Source: CAZXNF01 sp050741255
GTDB lineage: Bacteria; Pseudomonadota; Gammaproteobacteria; Burkholderiales; SG8-41
Reading direction: 5' to 3'
Length of the DNA: 30,055 bases
Assembly: GCA_050741255.1 (NCBI GenBank)
Contig: JBOIEQ010000042.1
Location: 1-30,055 of the forward strand
Positions 15,503 to 22,732 of this stretch are shown here, in pieces; within the stretch, counting starts at the first letter, position 1; every line of letters begins with the position of its first letter. The position numbers were made by a program, and so were the translations under genes. The notes beneath the pieces are model-generated. The model ran no database searches and was not told the origin of the DNA. It saw nothing but the letters and a program-made list of their open reading frames with translations.

Positions 15503-16417
15503 TCAGTCGCGGATCGTCGCCACCGCGTTCGCTGCCGCTGCGTCACCATCGCGGGCGGCGCCCGCCAGCGTTCCGTCATCTCCCACCCGCACGGCACCCG
15601 CAGCGAACACGCGGGGGAGCGAGGTCGCCATCTTGTCGTCGGTGACGATGCGCCCGCTACCGTCGCGCGTGACCGCCGGCGGCAGGAAGGCCGTATTCGG
15701 CTCCAGCCCGATATAGGCGAATACCCCCGCGCAGGCCAGTGGCCGCTCCGCCCCGTCCGCGCCCCGTACCACCACGCGCTCGACCATCTGGCCGCCTTCG
15801 ATGCGCTGGACCGTGGTCTGCGGGTGGAAGGCGATCTTCGGTTCGGCTTTGACGCGGGCGAGCCATTCGGGTTTGGCGCGCGGCGCCGCACCGCGCATCA
15901 GCACGTGCACGCGGTCGGCGTAATGCGCGAGCACCAGCGCTTCCTGCAGCGCGGAATCGCCGCCGCCGACGACCACGACTTCCGCGCCCTGGAACAGCGG
16001 ACCATCGCAGTCGGCGCACTGGGACACACCCTTGTAGGCGTATTCCATTTCGCCTGGCACGCCGAGGCGCTTCAGGCTCGCGCCGGACGCGACGATGACG
16101 GCGCGTGACGTGTGCATGCCGCCGGCTGTGGTGAGCGTGACGGCGCCGTTCGCGGCGTTGAGACACTCCACCGGTTCGGAATGGCTGACGACGCCGGCCT
16201 CGCTGCATTCGCTCATCAGCGTCGAGGCGTAGTCGGTGCCTGACGCGCCGGCGCCCGGCGGCACGGGGTCGAGTTCGTTCACGTTGAGCACGAGGCCGCC
16301 GAAGATGTTGGCTTCAAAGGTGGCGACGGCCAGGCCCTCGCGGGCGGCCGCGCGCGCGGCGGTGAGGCCGGCGACACCTTCGCCGATGACGAGCAGATCG
16401 AACGGCGATGCAGACAT
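15503..16417 (-). CDS. Thioredoxin-reductase-like FAD/NAD(P)H oxidoreductase
   Basis: A 304-residue flavoprotein of the low-molecular-weight thioredoxin reductase family. The FAD-binding G-x-G-x-x-G is at 12-17 (GEGVAG), the redox pair C134-A-D-C137 in SQCADCDGP, and the NAD(P)H-binding glycines at 151-153 (VVGGGDSAL). The C-terminal FAD motif has VFAAGAVRVGDD in place of the usual VFAAGD. These changes from the standard TrxB pattern suggest a specialised reductase. It is the third gene of a same-strand run selA-selB-this gene, 33 bases after selB, with AGGA ten bases before its ATG. A role in reducing selenium compounds or the nearby predicted selenoprotein is inferred only from position. 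Confidence 0.88.
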   Translation of the reverse strand: MSASPFDLLVIGEGVAGLTAARAAAREGLAVATFEANIFGGLVLNVNELDPVPPGAGASGTDYASTLMSECSEAGVVSHSEPVECLNAANGAVTLTTAGGMHTSRAVIVASGASLKRLGVPGEMEYAYKGVSQCADCDGPLFQGAEVVVVGGGDSALQEALVLAHYADRVHVLMRGAAPRAKPEWLARVKAEPKIAFHPQTTVQRIEGGQMVERVVVRGADGAERPLACAGVFAYIGLEPNTAFLPPAVTRDGSGRIVTDDKMATSLPRVFAAGAVRVGDDGTLAGAARDGDAAAANAVATIRD

Positions 16418-16450
16418 GCGGGTGGGTCCTTTGCGGGCGTGGGGCGGGAG

Positions 16451-18466
16451 TTATCGGCGGTAGGTGGGACGCGGCGCGGGCTTGCTGGCGGCACGTGCGG
16501 CCGGTTTCGCCGGCGCGCCGGACGCCGCCGCCACCACCTTGATGTCAGCCGCCGGTCCCAGCACGGCGGCGTAGTCCTTGCGCATTTTGCGGGCATCGCC
16601 CATGCGCTGGGTGACCGCCAGGGCGTCGAGCGCTTCGAGGATTTCGATGGCGAGCGTGCGGCCGGTGCCGATGGTGTCGCGGTACTGCGCCGCGGTAAAG
16701 AGGCCGCTGGGCTGCGCGGTGGAGGTCGCTTGCGCGCGCGCCGCCGCGGCGGCCATGGTCGCGCGCGGGTAGAAGCGCTCCGCGCCGACCCGGATCACCA
16801 CGCCGGTCTTCATCTTGCGGAACAGCAGGTCCTTCGCCAGCACGTCCTTCAGTCCCAGCGCCGGCGCGAGTTCCTTCACGGGCGGCACGTTGAAGCCGGC
16901 GGCGGCGAGCGCCGGCTCGAGCTTCTGCCACAGCGCTTCGTCCTGCGGGTTGCCGGTCGCGTTGTGGCCGGGCAGGCGCGCCTGGCTGCCGCTGATCTCG
17001 ATGCGCCTTGCATCGGCGAGCAGGCGGGCGATGGTCGTGAAGGCCTCCTCACCGAGGCCGGCGGCGACTTCGCGCCGCAGGTCGGCGAGTTCGAAGCCCT
17101 GCGCCTGGGGCGCGGCGCGGTGGTGGCGCGTGAGCGCGGCAAACAGCGCCTCCTTTACGCTCTCCACGCGAGCGGCGGGCAGCGCGACGGGGGCATCCCT
17201 GCCGAGCGTGACCGCGGCGCTCGCGGACACGATGCCAGCGAGCGTCGCGTCGGTCAGGTTCAGCGCCCGCGCGAAGCGCGCCAGCGGCACACCGTCTGCG
17301 GCGGCCGCGAGCCACGACCGGAACGCGGCTGCCGGATCCGGTTCGGACAATGCCGCCTGCTCGAGCGCGCGGCGTTGCGGCGGGCGGCGTCCGGCGGGCG
17401 GCAGCGGGTCGATGACGGCGCCGCCGCCGAGCGTGCGCGAGGCGGACTGGTCGCGCAGGATGAAGCGGTCGCCGTGCACCGCCGACACCGGGCGCTCCAG
17501 CACGAGTGTCGCCGGCGTTGCGCCACCGGGGGCGAGCGGCCGGCCGGCACGCATCGCCACCCGTGCGGGGATATCCGCGGTGCCCAGATGCACGTGCACC
17601 GGCGTCCAGTGCTTGAGCGGCGCGCCTTCGTGGGCGAGCAGGTGCAGTTGCACGTCGATCCGCGGCGTGGGCGCGTGTCCCGCGGGTGCCACCAGCCAGT
17701 CGCCGCGCGCGAGCTGTCCGACTTCGACGCCGGAGAGATTCAGTGCACAGCGCTGCCCGGCGATGGCGCGCTCCGCCGACCGGCCGGAGATCTGCAGGCT
17801 GCGCACGCGGGCGTCGAGTCCTGCCGGCGAAATCGTCACGTGCTCGCCGACATTGACGCTGCCGGCGGCGACCGCACCGGTGACCACGGTGCCGCTGCCG
17901 GCTTTCGAGAATACGCGGTCCACGGCCAGCCGGAAGTGGCGGCCCTCGACGGCGGCGCGCGAATGTCCGGCGGCGAGCGCCTGCAGCGCCTGCTTGAGCG
18001 CGGGCACGCCGTCGCCCGAAATCGCCGAGGCGGGCAGCACCGGGATGCCGGCAAGCGCGGTGGGCGCGAGGAGGTCGCCGACCGCGGCGGTGACGGCCGT
18101 CACGCGCTCGGCCGGTACACGGTCCGCCTTGGTAACGACGGCGAGACCCTTGGCCACGCCGAGGAGATCGAGGATCGCCAGGTGTTCCACCGTCTGCGGC
18201 ATCACACCGTCGTCGGCGGCGACGATCAGCAGCGCGGCGTCGATGGCGCAGACACCGGCCAGCATGTTGCGCACGAAACGCTCGTGGCCCGGCACGTCGA
18301 CGAAACCGATGATGGTGCCGTCGGCCTGCGGCCAGTAGGCGAAGCCGAGGTCGATGGAGATGCCGCGTGCCTTCTCCTCCGGCAGGCGGTCGGTGTCGAC
18401 GCCGGTCAGCGCCTTCACCAGCGTGGTCTTGCCGTGGTCGATGTGACCGGCGGTGGCGATGATCAT
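16451..18466 (-). CDS. selB: Selenocysteine-specific elongation factor SelB
   Basis: A 671-residue translation GTPase. G-box residues are complete: G7-H-I-D-H-G-K-T14, D57-V-P-G-H61 and TKAD at 112-115. GTP domain, two beta-barrel domains and the C-terminal winged-helix array (about 400-650), which reads the SECIS hairpin, are all present by length. A low-complexity Ala/Pro/Arg tail ends the protein. SelB carries Sec-tRNA to UGA codons. It lies 119 bases after selA, separated by a long inverted repeat. The presence of selA and selB means the organism makes at least one selenoprotein, and a candidate lies about 2.7 kb upstream at 21205-22002. Confidence 0.97.
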   Translation of the reverse strand: MIIATAGHIDHGKTTLVKALTGVDTDRLPEEKARGISIDLGFAYWPQADGTIIGFVDVPGHERFVRNMLAGVCAIDAALLIVAADDGVMPQTVEHLAILDLLGVAKGLAVVTKADRVPAERVTAVTAAVGDLLAPTALAGIPVLPASAISGDGVPALKQALQALAAGHSRAAVEGRHFRLAVDRVFSKAGSGTVVTGAVAAGSVNVGEHVTISPAGLDARVRSLQISGRSAERAIAGQRCALNLSGVEVGQLARGDWLVAPAGHAPTPRIDVQLHLLAHEGAPLKHWTPVHVHLGTADIPARVAMRAGRPLAPGGATPATLVLERPVSAVHGDRFILRDQSASRTLGGGAVIDPLPPAGRRPPQRRALEQAALSEPDPAAAFRSWLAAAADGVPLARFARALNLTDATLAGIVSASAAVTLGRDAPVALPAARVESVKEALFAALTRHHRAAPQAQGFELADLRREVAAGLGEEAFTTIARLLADARRIEISGSQARLPGHNATGNPQDEALWQKLEPALAAAGFNVPPVKELAPALGLKDVLAKDLLFRKMKTGVVIRVGAERFYPRATMAAAAARAQATSTAQPSGLFTAAQYRDTIGTGRTLAIEILEALDALAVTQRMGDARKMRKDYAAVLGPAADIKVVAAASGAPAKPAARAASKPAPRPTYRR

Positions 18467-18486
18467 GGTTGATTGCGTTTAGATCG

Positions 18487-18585
18487 CCGCAGAGACGCAG
18501 AGAGCGCAGAGAAAATCCAGGATACTCGATGGATTCATTTTTTTGCCTTTACTCTGCGCTCTCTGCGCTCTCTGCGTCTCTGCGG
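18487..18585. repeat. 25-bp perfect inverted repeat in the selA-selB gap
   Basis: Arms 18487-18511 and 18561-18585 are perfect reverse complements made of CGCAGAGA/GCGCAGAG units; an additional unit of the right arm is at 18552-18560. The 49-base centre holds a second, smaller repeat AATCCA (18514-18519) / TGGATT (18530-18535) and a run of seven T. The right arm directly touches the selA stop codon. In the message it would fold into a long hairpin between selA and selB, able to limit read-through into selB or to protect the selA 3' end. Similar CAGAGA-type repeats are known as dispersed intergenic elements in Proteobacteria. Confidence 0.85.
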
Positions 18586-19977
18586 CTAATGCTTCAGTTG
18601 TTGCAATTGCCCGAGGAAGCCCGCCTCGTCGTCGAGGCAGCGCAGGTCGAGCAGCAGGGCGCCGTCGTGGATGCGGCCGATCACCGGCACCGGCAACGTA
18701 CGCAATTGCCCGGCGATCTTTTCGGGGTTCGCGCGCTTGCCGGCGGGACGAATCGCGAGCGCGGCCGACGGCAGCAGGTCGACCGGCAGCGACCCGCTGC
18801 CGATCTGGCTTTTGACCGTCACCGTGGTGACGGTTGCCGAGGCGCCGAACGCGGTGGCCATCGCGGGCAGCAGTCGCGCGGCGACGGCTTCGATGTGCGC
18901 GAGCGGACGGGTGAGGGCGGCGAGCGCCGGCAACTCGCGCACGAGCCGGTCCGGATCGCGGTAGAGCCGCAGCACGGCCTCAAGGGCGGCCAGCGTCATC
19001 TTGTCCACGCGCAACGCCCGCTTCAGGGGGTTGCGGCGCAACTTCGCGACAAGGTCTTTGCGGCCGACGATCAGCCCCGCTTGCGGGCCGCCGAGCAGCT
19101 TGTCGCCGCTGAAGGTGACGAGGTCGGCGCCGTCGGCGATCGCTTCCTGCGGGGTCGGTTCGTGCGGCAGTCCCCATTGCGCGAGGTCGACCAACATGCC
19201 GCTGCCGAGATCGTTGATGAAGGGCAGGCCGCGTTCGTGCGCGAGCGCCGCAAGCTCGGACTCCGCGACCTCCGCCGTGAAGCCGTGGATCGCGTAGTTG
19301 CTGGCATGGACCTTCATGATCGCCGCGGTGCGCGGGCCCATCGCCTCCGTATAGTCCTTCGCGTGCGTGCGGTTGGTGGTGCCGACTTCGCGCAGCTTGC
19401 AGCCGGCGCGCGCCATGATGTCGGGCATGCGGAAAGCGCCACCGATCTCGATCAGTTCGCCGCGCGAAACCAGGACCTCGCGTTTGGAGGCCAGCGTGTT
19501 GAGCACCAGGAACACCGCGGCCGCGTTGTTATTGACGACGAGCGCGGCTTCCGCGCCGGTCAGCTCCATCAGCAGCTGCTCGACATGGCTGTCGCGTTCG
19601 CCGCGCTTGCCGCCGTCGAGATCGAATTCGAGGTTGACTGCGCGGGTCATGGCGGTGAACGCCGCTTCGGCCGCGCACTTCGGCACCAGCGCGCGGCCGA
19701 GGTTGGTGTGCAGCACGGTGCCGGTGAGGTTGAAGACCGGTTTTAGCGAGGGGGCGGCCTCGCGCGCGAGCGCCGCGGCGCAGGCTTCGAGGATGGCGGT
19801 CTGGTCGAAATCCGCCGCGGGGTCGGCGTTGGCACGAAAGGCATCGAGCGCCGCGGACAACCGCGCCTTGACGCGCGCGCGGCCGTGGACCTCGAGCAGG
19901 GTCAGAACCGCGGGTGCCTGCAGCAGCCTGTCGAGAGAGGGGATCGCGCGACGCGCGGAGCGGGCGGCATTCAGCAC
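18586..19977 (-). CDS. selA: L-seryl-tRNA(Sec) selenium transferase SelA
   Basis: A 463-residue PLP enzyme that turns Ser-tRNA(Sec) into Sec-tRNA(Sec) using selenophosphate. It matches E. coli SelA in length and along its whole sequence: NLTGTVLHTNLGRA (83-96), VVNNNAAAV, RGELIEIGGAFR, VGTTNRTH, and the PLP lysine K293 in FSGDKLLGGPQAG. The start is GTG at 19977; an upstream TGA in frame closes the space and no ATG is available. It is the first gene of selA-selB-trxR-like. It diverges from tctC with a 186-base gap. selD and selC are not in the window. Confidence 0.97.
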   Translation of the reverse strand: MLNAARSARRAIPSLDRLLQAPAVLTLLEVHGRARVKARLSAALDAFRANADPAADFDQTAILEACAAALAREAAPSLKPVFNLTGTVLHTNLGRALVPKCAAEAAFTAMTRAVNLEFDLDGGKRGERDSHVEQLLMELTGAEAALVVNNNAAAVFLVLNTLASKREVLVSRGELIEIGGAFRMPDIMARAGCKLREVGTTNRTHAKDYTEAMGPRTAAIMKVHASNYAIHGFTAEVAESELAALAHERGLPFINDLGSGMLVDLAQWGLPHEPTPQEAIADGADLVTFSGDKLLGGPQAGLIVGRKDLVAKLRRNPLKRALRVDKMTLAALEAVLRLYRDPDRLVRELPALAALTRPLAHIEAVAARLLPAMATAFGASATVTTVTVKSQIGSGSLPVDLLPSAALAIRPAGKRANPEKIAGQLRTLPVPVIGRIHDGALLLDLRCLDDEAGFLGQLQQLKH

Positions 19978-20116
19978 GGCGGTGTCCGCAATGGCGGGGA
20001 CGGGCTGGCAGTGCGCGGGCGCATGGAGGAGGGGTGCAGCGGCGTATCAGACCTCAGGCCCTGTAGTGTAGCGCGCCCGCTCCCGCGCCGTCATCGGGCC
20101 TGCGCGGTCCCGCGAG

Positions 20117-20135
20117 GGCGGCGTATGATGCCGCC
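20117..20135 (+). promoter_or_regulatory. Inverted repeat over a -10-like element upstream of tctC
   Basis: GGCGGC (20117-20122) and GCCGCC (20130-20135) flank the seven bases GTATGAT, which contain the -10-like TATGAT (20124-20129), 34 bases before the tctC ATG. A dyad on the -10 element would suit a repressor site. No clear -35 box was found. Confidence 0.35.
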
Positions 20136-20163
20136 GGAACCAACGGGCCTGGAGGCAAGCGGC

Positions 20164-21141
20164 ATGACCGGACAATCGCGGGGATGGTGGGGCGGGCTGG
20201 CGTTCGCGCTGGCGGCAACGGGTGCGCAGGGCGCGGAGCAGTGGCCGACGAAGTCGATCCGCTTCGTCTGCCCGTACGTGGCGGGCGGCGCGGCGGATAT
20301 CTTTTCGCGCACGATCGGCCAGAAGCTGACCGAAGCGCTGGGACAGACCGTCATCGTGGACAATCGCGGTGGCGCCAATGGCGGCATCGGCACCGAACTC
20401 GTCGCGAACTCGCCGGCGGACGGCTACACGCTGCTGATGGGCAACGCCGGGCCGGTGACGGTCAATCCGGTGCTCTACGAAAAGGTGCCGTACGATCCCG
20501 TCAAGGATTTCGCGCCGGTGACGCAGGGCACGCTCTACATGTACGTGCTGGTGGTGCCGCCCTCGTTCATGGCGACGACGCTCAAGGATTTCGTCGCGCT
20601 CCTCAAGGCCAAGCCCGGCCAGCTGACCTATGGCTCCACCGGCATCGGCGGCGGCAATCACCTGTCGGGGGAGTTGTTCAACCTGATGACGGGCACGAAA
20701 TCGATCCACGTGCCCTACAAGGGCAGCGCCGCGGCGTTGACCGACGTGCTCGGCGGGCAGTTGTCCTTCATGTTCGACACCGTGATTACTTCGGTGCCGC
20801 AGCTGAAGGCCGGCAAGCTGCGCGCCTTCGGCGTGACGGGCGCCAAGCGCTCGTCCTCGCTGCCGGATGTGCCGACCATGGACGAGCTGGGGCTGAAGGG
20901 TTTCGAGCTGACGCAATGGCAGGGCGTCATGCTGCCGGCGGGCACGCCGAAGGAAATCGTCAACCGGCTCCACCTCGAAGTCGTGAAGGCGCTGAAGATG
21001 CCTGACGTGATCGACCGGCTCGCGACCCAGGGCGGCAACGAACTGGTGGGCAACACGCCCGAGCAGTTCGCGCAGGTCATCAAGACCGATCTCGCCAGGT
21101 ACCGCAAGCTGGTGAAGGAAGCGGGCATCAAGCCGCAATAA
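20164..21141 (+). CDS. Bug/TctC-family periplasmic solute receptor
   Basis: A 325-residue tripartite tricarboxylate transporter receptor protein with a signal peptide (GGLAFALAATGAQGAEQ). The mature start WPTKSIRFVCPYVAGGAADIFSR and the block VIVDNRGGANGGIGTELVANSPADGYTLLMGN are diagnostic of the Bug family, greatly expanded in Betaproteobacteria. It binds a small carboxylate in the periplasm. No tctA/tctB membrane genes are adjacent, as is usual for orphan Bug receptors. ATG at 20164 has GGAGG nine bases upstream, deciding the start against a longer open frame. Followed by a strong terminator. It sits between selA and the selenoprotein gene but is on the opposite strand, with no evident functional link. 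Confidence 0.95.
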   Translation: MTGQSRGWWGGLAFALAATGAQGAEQWPTKSIRFVCPYVAGGAADIFSRTIGQKLTEALGQTVIVDNRGGANGGIGTELVANSPADGYTLLMGNAGPVTVNPVLYEKVPYDPVKDFAPVTQGTLYMYVLVVPPSFMATTLKDFVALLKAKPGQLTYGSTGIGGGNHLSGELFNLMTGTKSIHVPYKGSAAALTDVLGGQLSFMFDTVITSVPQLKAGKLRAFGVTGAKRSSSLPDVPTMDELGLKGFELTQWQGVMLPAGTPKEIVNRLHLEVVKALKMPDVIDRLATQGGNELVGNTPEQFAQVIKTDLARYRKLVKEAGIKPQ

Positions 21142-21160
21142 GGCTGGCCGAGCGCCCAAC

Positions 21161-21188
21161 AAAAAGGCCCTCCGAGGAGGGCCTTTTT
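21161..21188. terminator. Bidirectional intrinsic terminator between tctC and the selenoprotein gene
   Basis: AAAAAGGCCCTC (21161-21172) and GAGGGCCTTTTT (21177-21188) pair perfectly around a CGAG loop, with A and T runs on either side, so it can stop transcripts from both the tctC and the convergent minus-strand gene ending at 21205. Confidence 0.95.
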
Positions 21189-21204
21189 TACGACCGCTGG
21201 AAGG

Positions 21205-22002
21205 CTATTCCCACAGACGCTCGGGCAGCGGCAGGCCGGCGAGGTCCTCGGGCTTCAAGCGTCCGTTGGGCTCGATGCCGAAGCGTTCGAGCACGGCCGC
21301 CAGTTGGCGCGCATGCTGGGCCGAATGCCAGGTCGAGCGTTCGTAGAGCATGTGCATCGGCTGTTCGCCGAAGAAGGTCTTGACGGGCTGCGTGCAGGAC
21401 TTGTCGGCGAGTCGGTCCCACCAGTGCTGCAGGCGCGCGATGATGGTGTCGCCGTAGTCGGCAATCTCGGCGCCCTTGGTAAAGGTGCCGTCCTCCGGCG
21501 GGAGGTTGGCGAGTTGCACCGCGTATTCGTTGCCCTTTTCCGCAGTCTCCAGGAAGGCTTCGCCGATGCGGAACACATGATGGCCCATCAGGCGGATCGA
21601 GCGGGGGCGGTTGTCGATGACCAGTTCGTTCATGCGCTCATCGGGCATCTGGCGCAGGTAGCGCTGCGCGGCGGCGAGCACGATGCCCCAGCGCTTGATC
21701 AGCTCTTCCGGCGGCAGAGGTTTGTGGCCGGTGCCGGCGAGACCGACGAATTCGGCAACGTCTTCCAGGTTTTGTCCGAAGACGAAATTCTTGCCCCTGG
21801 CGACCACGGGGACGTTGCGCACACCGTACGCCAGCAGGCGGTCACGGCCCGTCGGGTCGTTGAAGACGTCGACGGCAACGAAGTCGATCTGTTTGCGCGA
21901 AAGAAACTCTTTCGCCCGGAGACAGCTGCTTCACCCAGGCTGGGTGAAGAGGATGAACTGTTCGGGGTTCACTGGGTTCGCGGATTCGGTGGGGATAGCC
22001 AT
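21205..22002 (-). CDS. Predicted selenoprotein: glutaredoxin-like domain (Sec24) fused to DinB-like domain
   Basis: Reading the in-frame TGA at 21931-21933 as selenocysteine gives 265 residues from ATG at 22002. Residues 14-80 look like a glutaredoxin: FILFTQPG, then U24-S-S-C27, AKEFLSRK, a DVFNDP turn and the cis-proline segment NVPVVARG (63-70). Residues about 100-245 form a DinB-like helical bundle with the metal-type histidines H141/H142 and H226-x3-H230. Without read-through, a start at GTG 21822 would give only 205 residues lacking the redox site. Coding character continues on both sides of the TGA in the same frame. A SECIS-type hairpin follows the TGA, and selA/selB are about 1.2 kb away on the same strand. 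UxxC for CxxC replacement is known in selenoprotein glutaredoxins. No ribosome site is visible; a promoter places the RNA start near the ATG. Alternative: a nonsense mutation or sequencing error. Confidence 0.85.
21889..21933 (-). promoter_or_regulatory. Candidate bacterial SECIS element after the in-frame UGA
   Basis: On the minus strand, the UGA (21933-21931) is followed by 22 bases to an apical loop AGUUU (21908-21904), held by a perfect 7-bp stem GCGAAAG (21915-21909) / CUUUCGC (21903-21897). An outer 4-bp stem CUGU (21925-21922) / ACAG (21892-21889) closes an internal loop. The loop contains G at position two followed by U, and its spacing from the UGA falls in the range described for bacterial SECIS elements. 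The stem uses the codons TTT and CTT, which are rare in this GC-rich genome. Confidence 0.75.
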
Positions 22003-22009
22003 GCCGTTT

Positions 22010-22038
22010 ATTCTAGGCGCACGGCCTTGGGGAGACAA
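22010..22038 (-). promoter_or_regulatory. Candidate promoter of the selenoprotein gene
   Basis: On the minus strand TTGTCT (22038-22033) and TAGAAT (22015-22010) are separated by 17 bases. Transcription would begin about at the ATG at 22002, implying a leaderless or very short leader message, in keeping with the lack of a ribosome site. Confidence 0.5.
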
Positions 22039-22065
22039 GGAGGCAACGGTAGCAGCGGGTCGTAT

Positions 22066-22074
22066 TGCTATAAT
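22066..22074 (+). promoter_or_regulatory. Extended -10 promoter of the GST gene
   Basis: TGC-TATAAT is a full consensus extended -10 element, 43 bases before the ATG at 22118. No good -35 box is needed for this type. It is back to back with the minus-strand promoter of the selenoprotein gene. Confidence 0.55.
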
Positions 22075-22117
22075 TTCAGCCCCGTTGGTCAACGCAAATC
22101 AGGCAGCAGACAACAAC

Positions 22118-22726
22118 ATGAAGCTGGTCGCCACACCCGGCAGCCCGTACGGGCGCAAGGCACGCATCGTGCTCGCCGAGAAAAAGATCGAGTACGAGTT
22201 CATCGACGAGGCGCCGTCCAAACCGGATTCCCGGGTGCCGTCCTACAACCCGCTCGGCAAGGTGCCTGTGCTGGTGCTGGATGACGACAGCACGCTGTTC
22301 GATTCGCGTGTCATTGTCGAATATCTGGACGCCGCGAGCCCGGTCTCGCGGCTGATCCCGGACGATACGCGCCCCCGTATACAGGTGCGGCGCTGGGAAG
22401 CGTTGGCCGACGGCTGCACCGATGCCATCGTGGCGACCGTCGTGGAGAAACGGCGGGCGGCGGACAAGCAGGACGCTGCCGTATTCGTCCGCCAGCGGAG
22501 CAAGATCGAACGCGCGGTCAAAGCCATGGCGCAGGAACTCAACGCGAAAACCTGGTGCACCGGGGAGTTCTTTAACCTGGCGGACATCGCCGTGGGCTGC
22601 GCGCTGGGTTTCCTCGACGCGCGCCTGCCGGATCTCGACTGGCGCACGGACCACGCCCAGTTGGTCAAGCTTTACGACAAGCTCATGCAGCGCCCCTCGT
22701 TCCGGGAAACGATGCCGCCGGTGTGA
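22118..22726 (+). CDS. Glutathione S-transferase, YibF-like
   Basis: A 202-residue GST. The thioredoxin-like N-terminal half has the glutathione-site pattern GSPYGRKARIVLAEK, the cis-proline KVPVLV and FDSRVIVEYLD; the helical C-terminal half has the ADIAVGCALGFLD segment. Along its length it is close to E. coli YibF, whose substrate is not settled. ATG at 22118 is the family start; a longer frame upstream overlaps the divergent gene and is not coding. It diverges from the glutaredoxin-like selenoprotein gene with 115 bases between start codons, so two thiol-redox genes share a control region. Convergent with mnmA after six bases. Confidence 0.93.
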   Translation: MKLVATPGSPYGRKARIVLAEKKIEYEFIDEAPSKPDSRVPSYNPLGKVPVLVLDDDSTLFDSRVIVEYLDAASPVSRLIPDDTRPRIQVRRWEALADGCTDAIVATVVEKRRAADKQDAAVFVRQRSKIERAVKAMAQELNAKTWCTGEFFNLADIAVGCALGFLDARLPDLDWRTDHAQLVKLYDKLMQRPSFRETMPPV

Positions 22727-22732
22727 GCGCGG

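Noticed and set aside
16300..16330. CTTCAAA near 16310 as anticodon loop of a selC tRNA(Sec)
   Set aside because: It lies inside the thioredoxin-reductase-like gene and has no acceptor or long variable arm around it.
16439..18472. Very long plus-strand frame opposite selB, and similar long frames opposite rpfF-like, aas, PQQ dehydrogenase and aceB genes
   Set aside because: Products are low-complexity, rich in Arg/Ala/Gly/His, and lie exactly across well-supported genes; this is the usual shadow effect in GC-rich DNA.
21205..21822. Short version of the DinB-like protein starting at GTG 21822
   Set aside because: The frame upstream codes a convincing glutaredoxin-like domain through a single TGA with a SECIS-type hairpin, and this short start would fall within the thioredoxin fold just before its cis-proline.
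21931..21933. TGA as a nonsense mutation or sequencing error
   Set aside because: Not excluded, but less likely: it falls exactly on the redox cysteine position, is followed by a SECIS-like hairpin, and selA/selB are adjacent.
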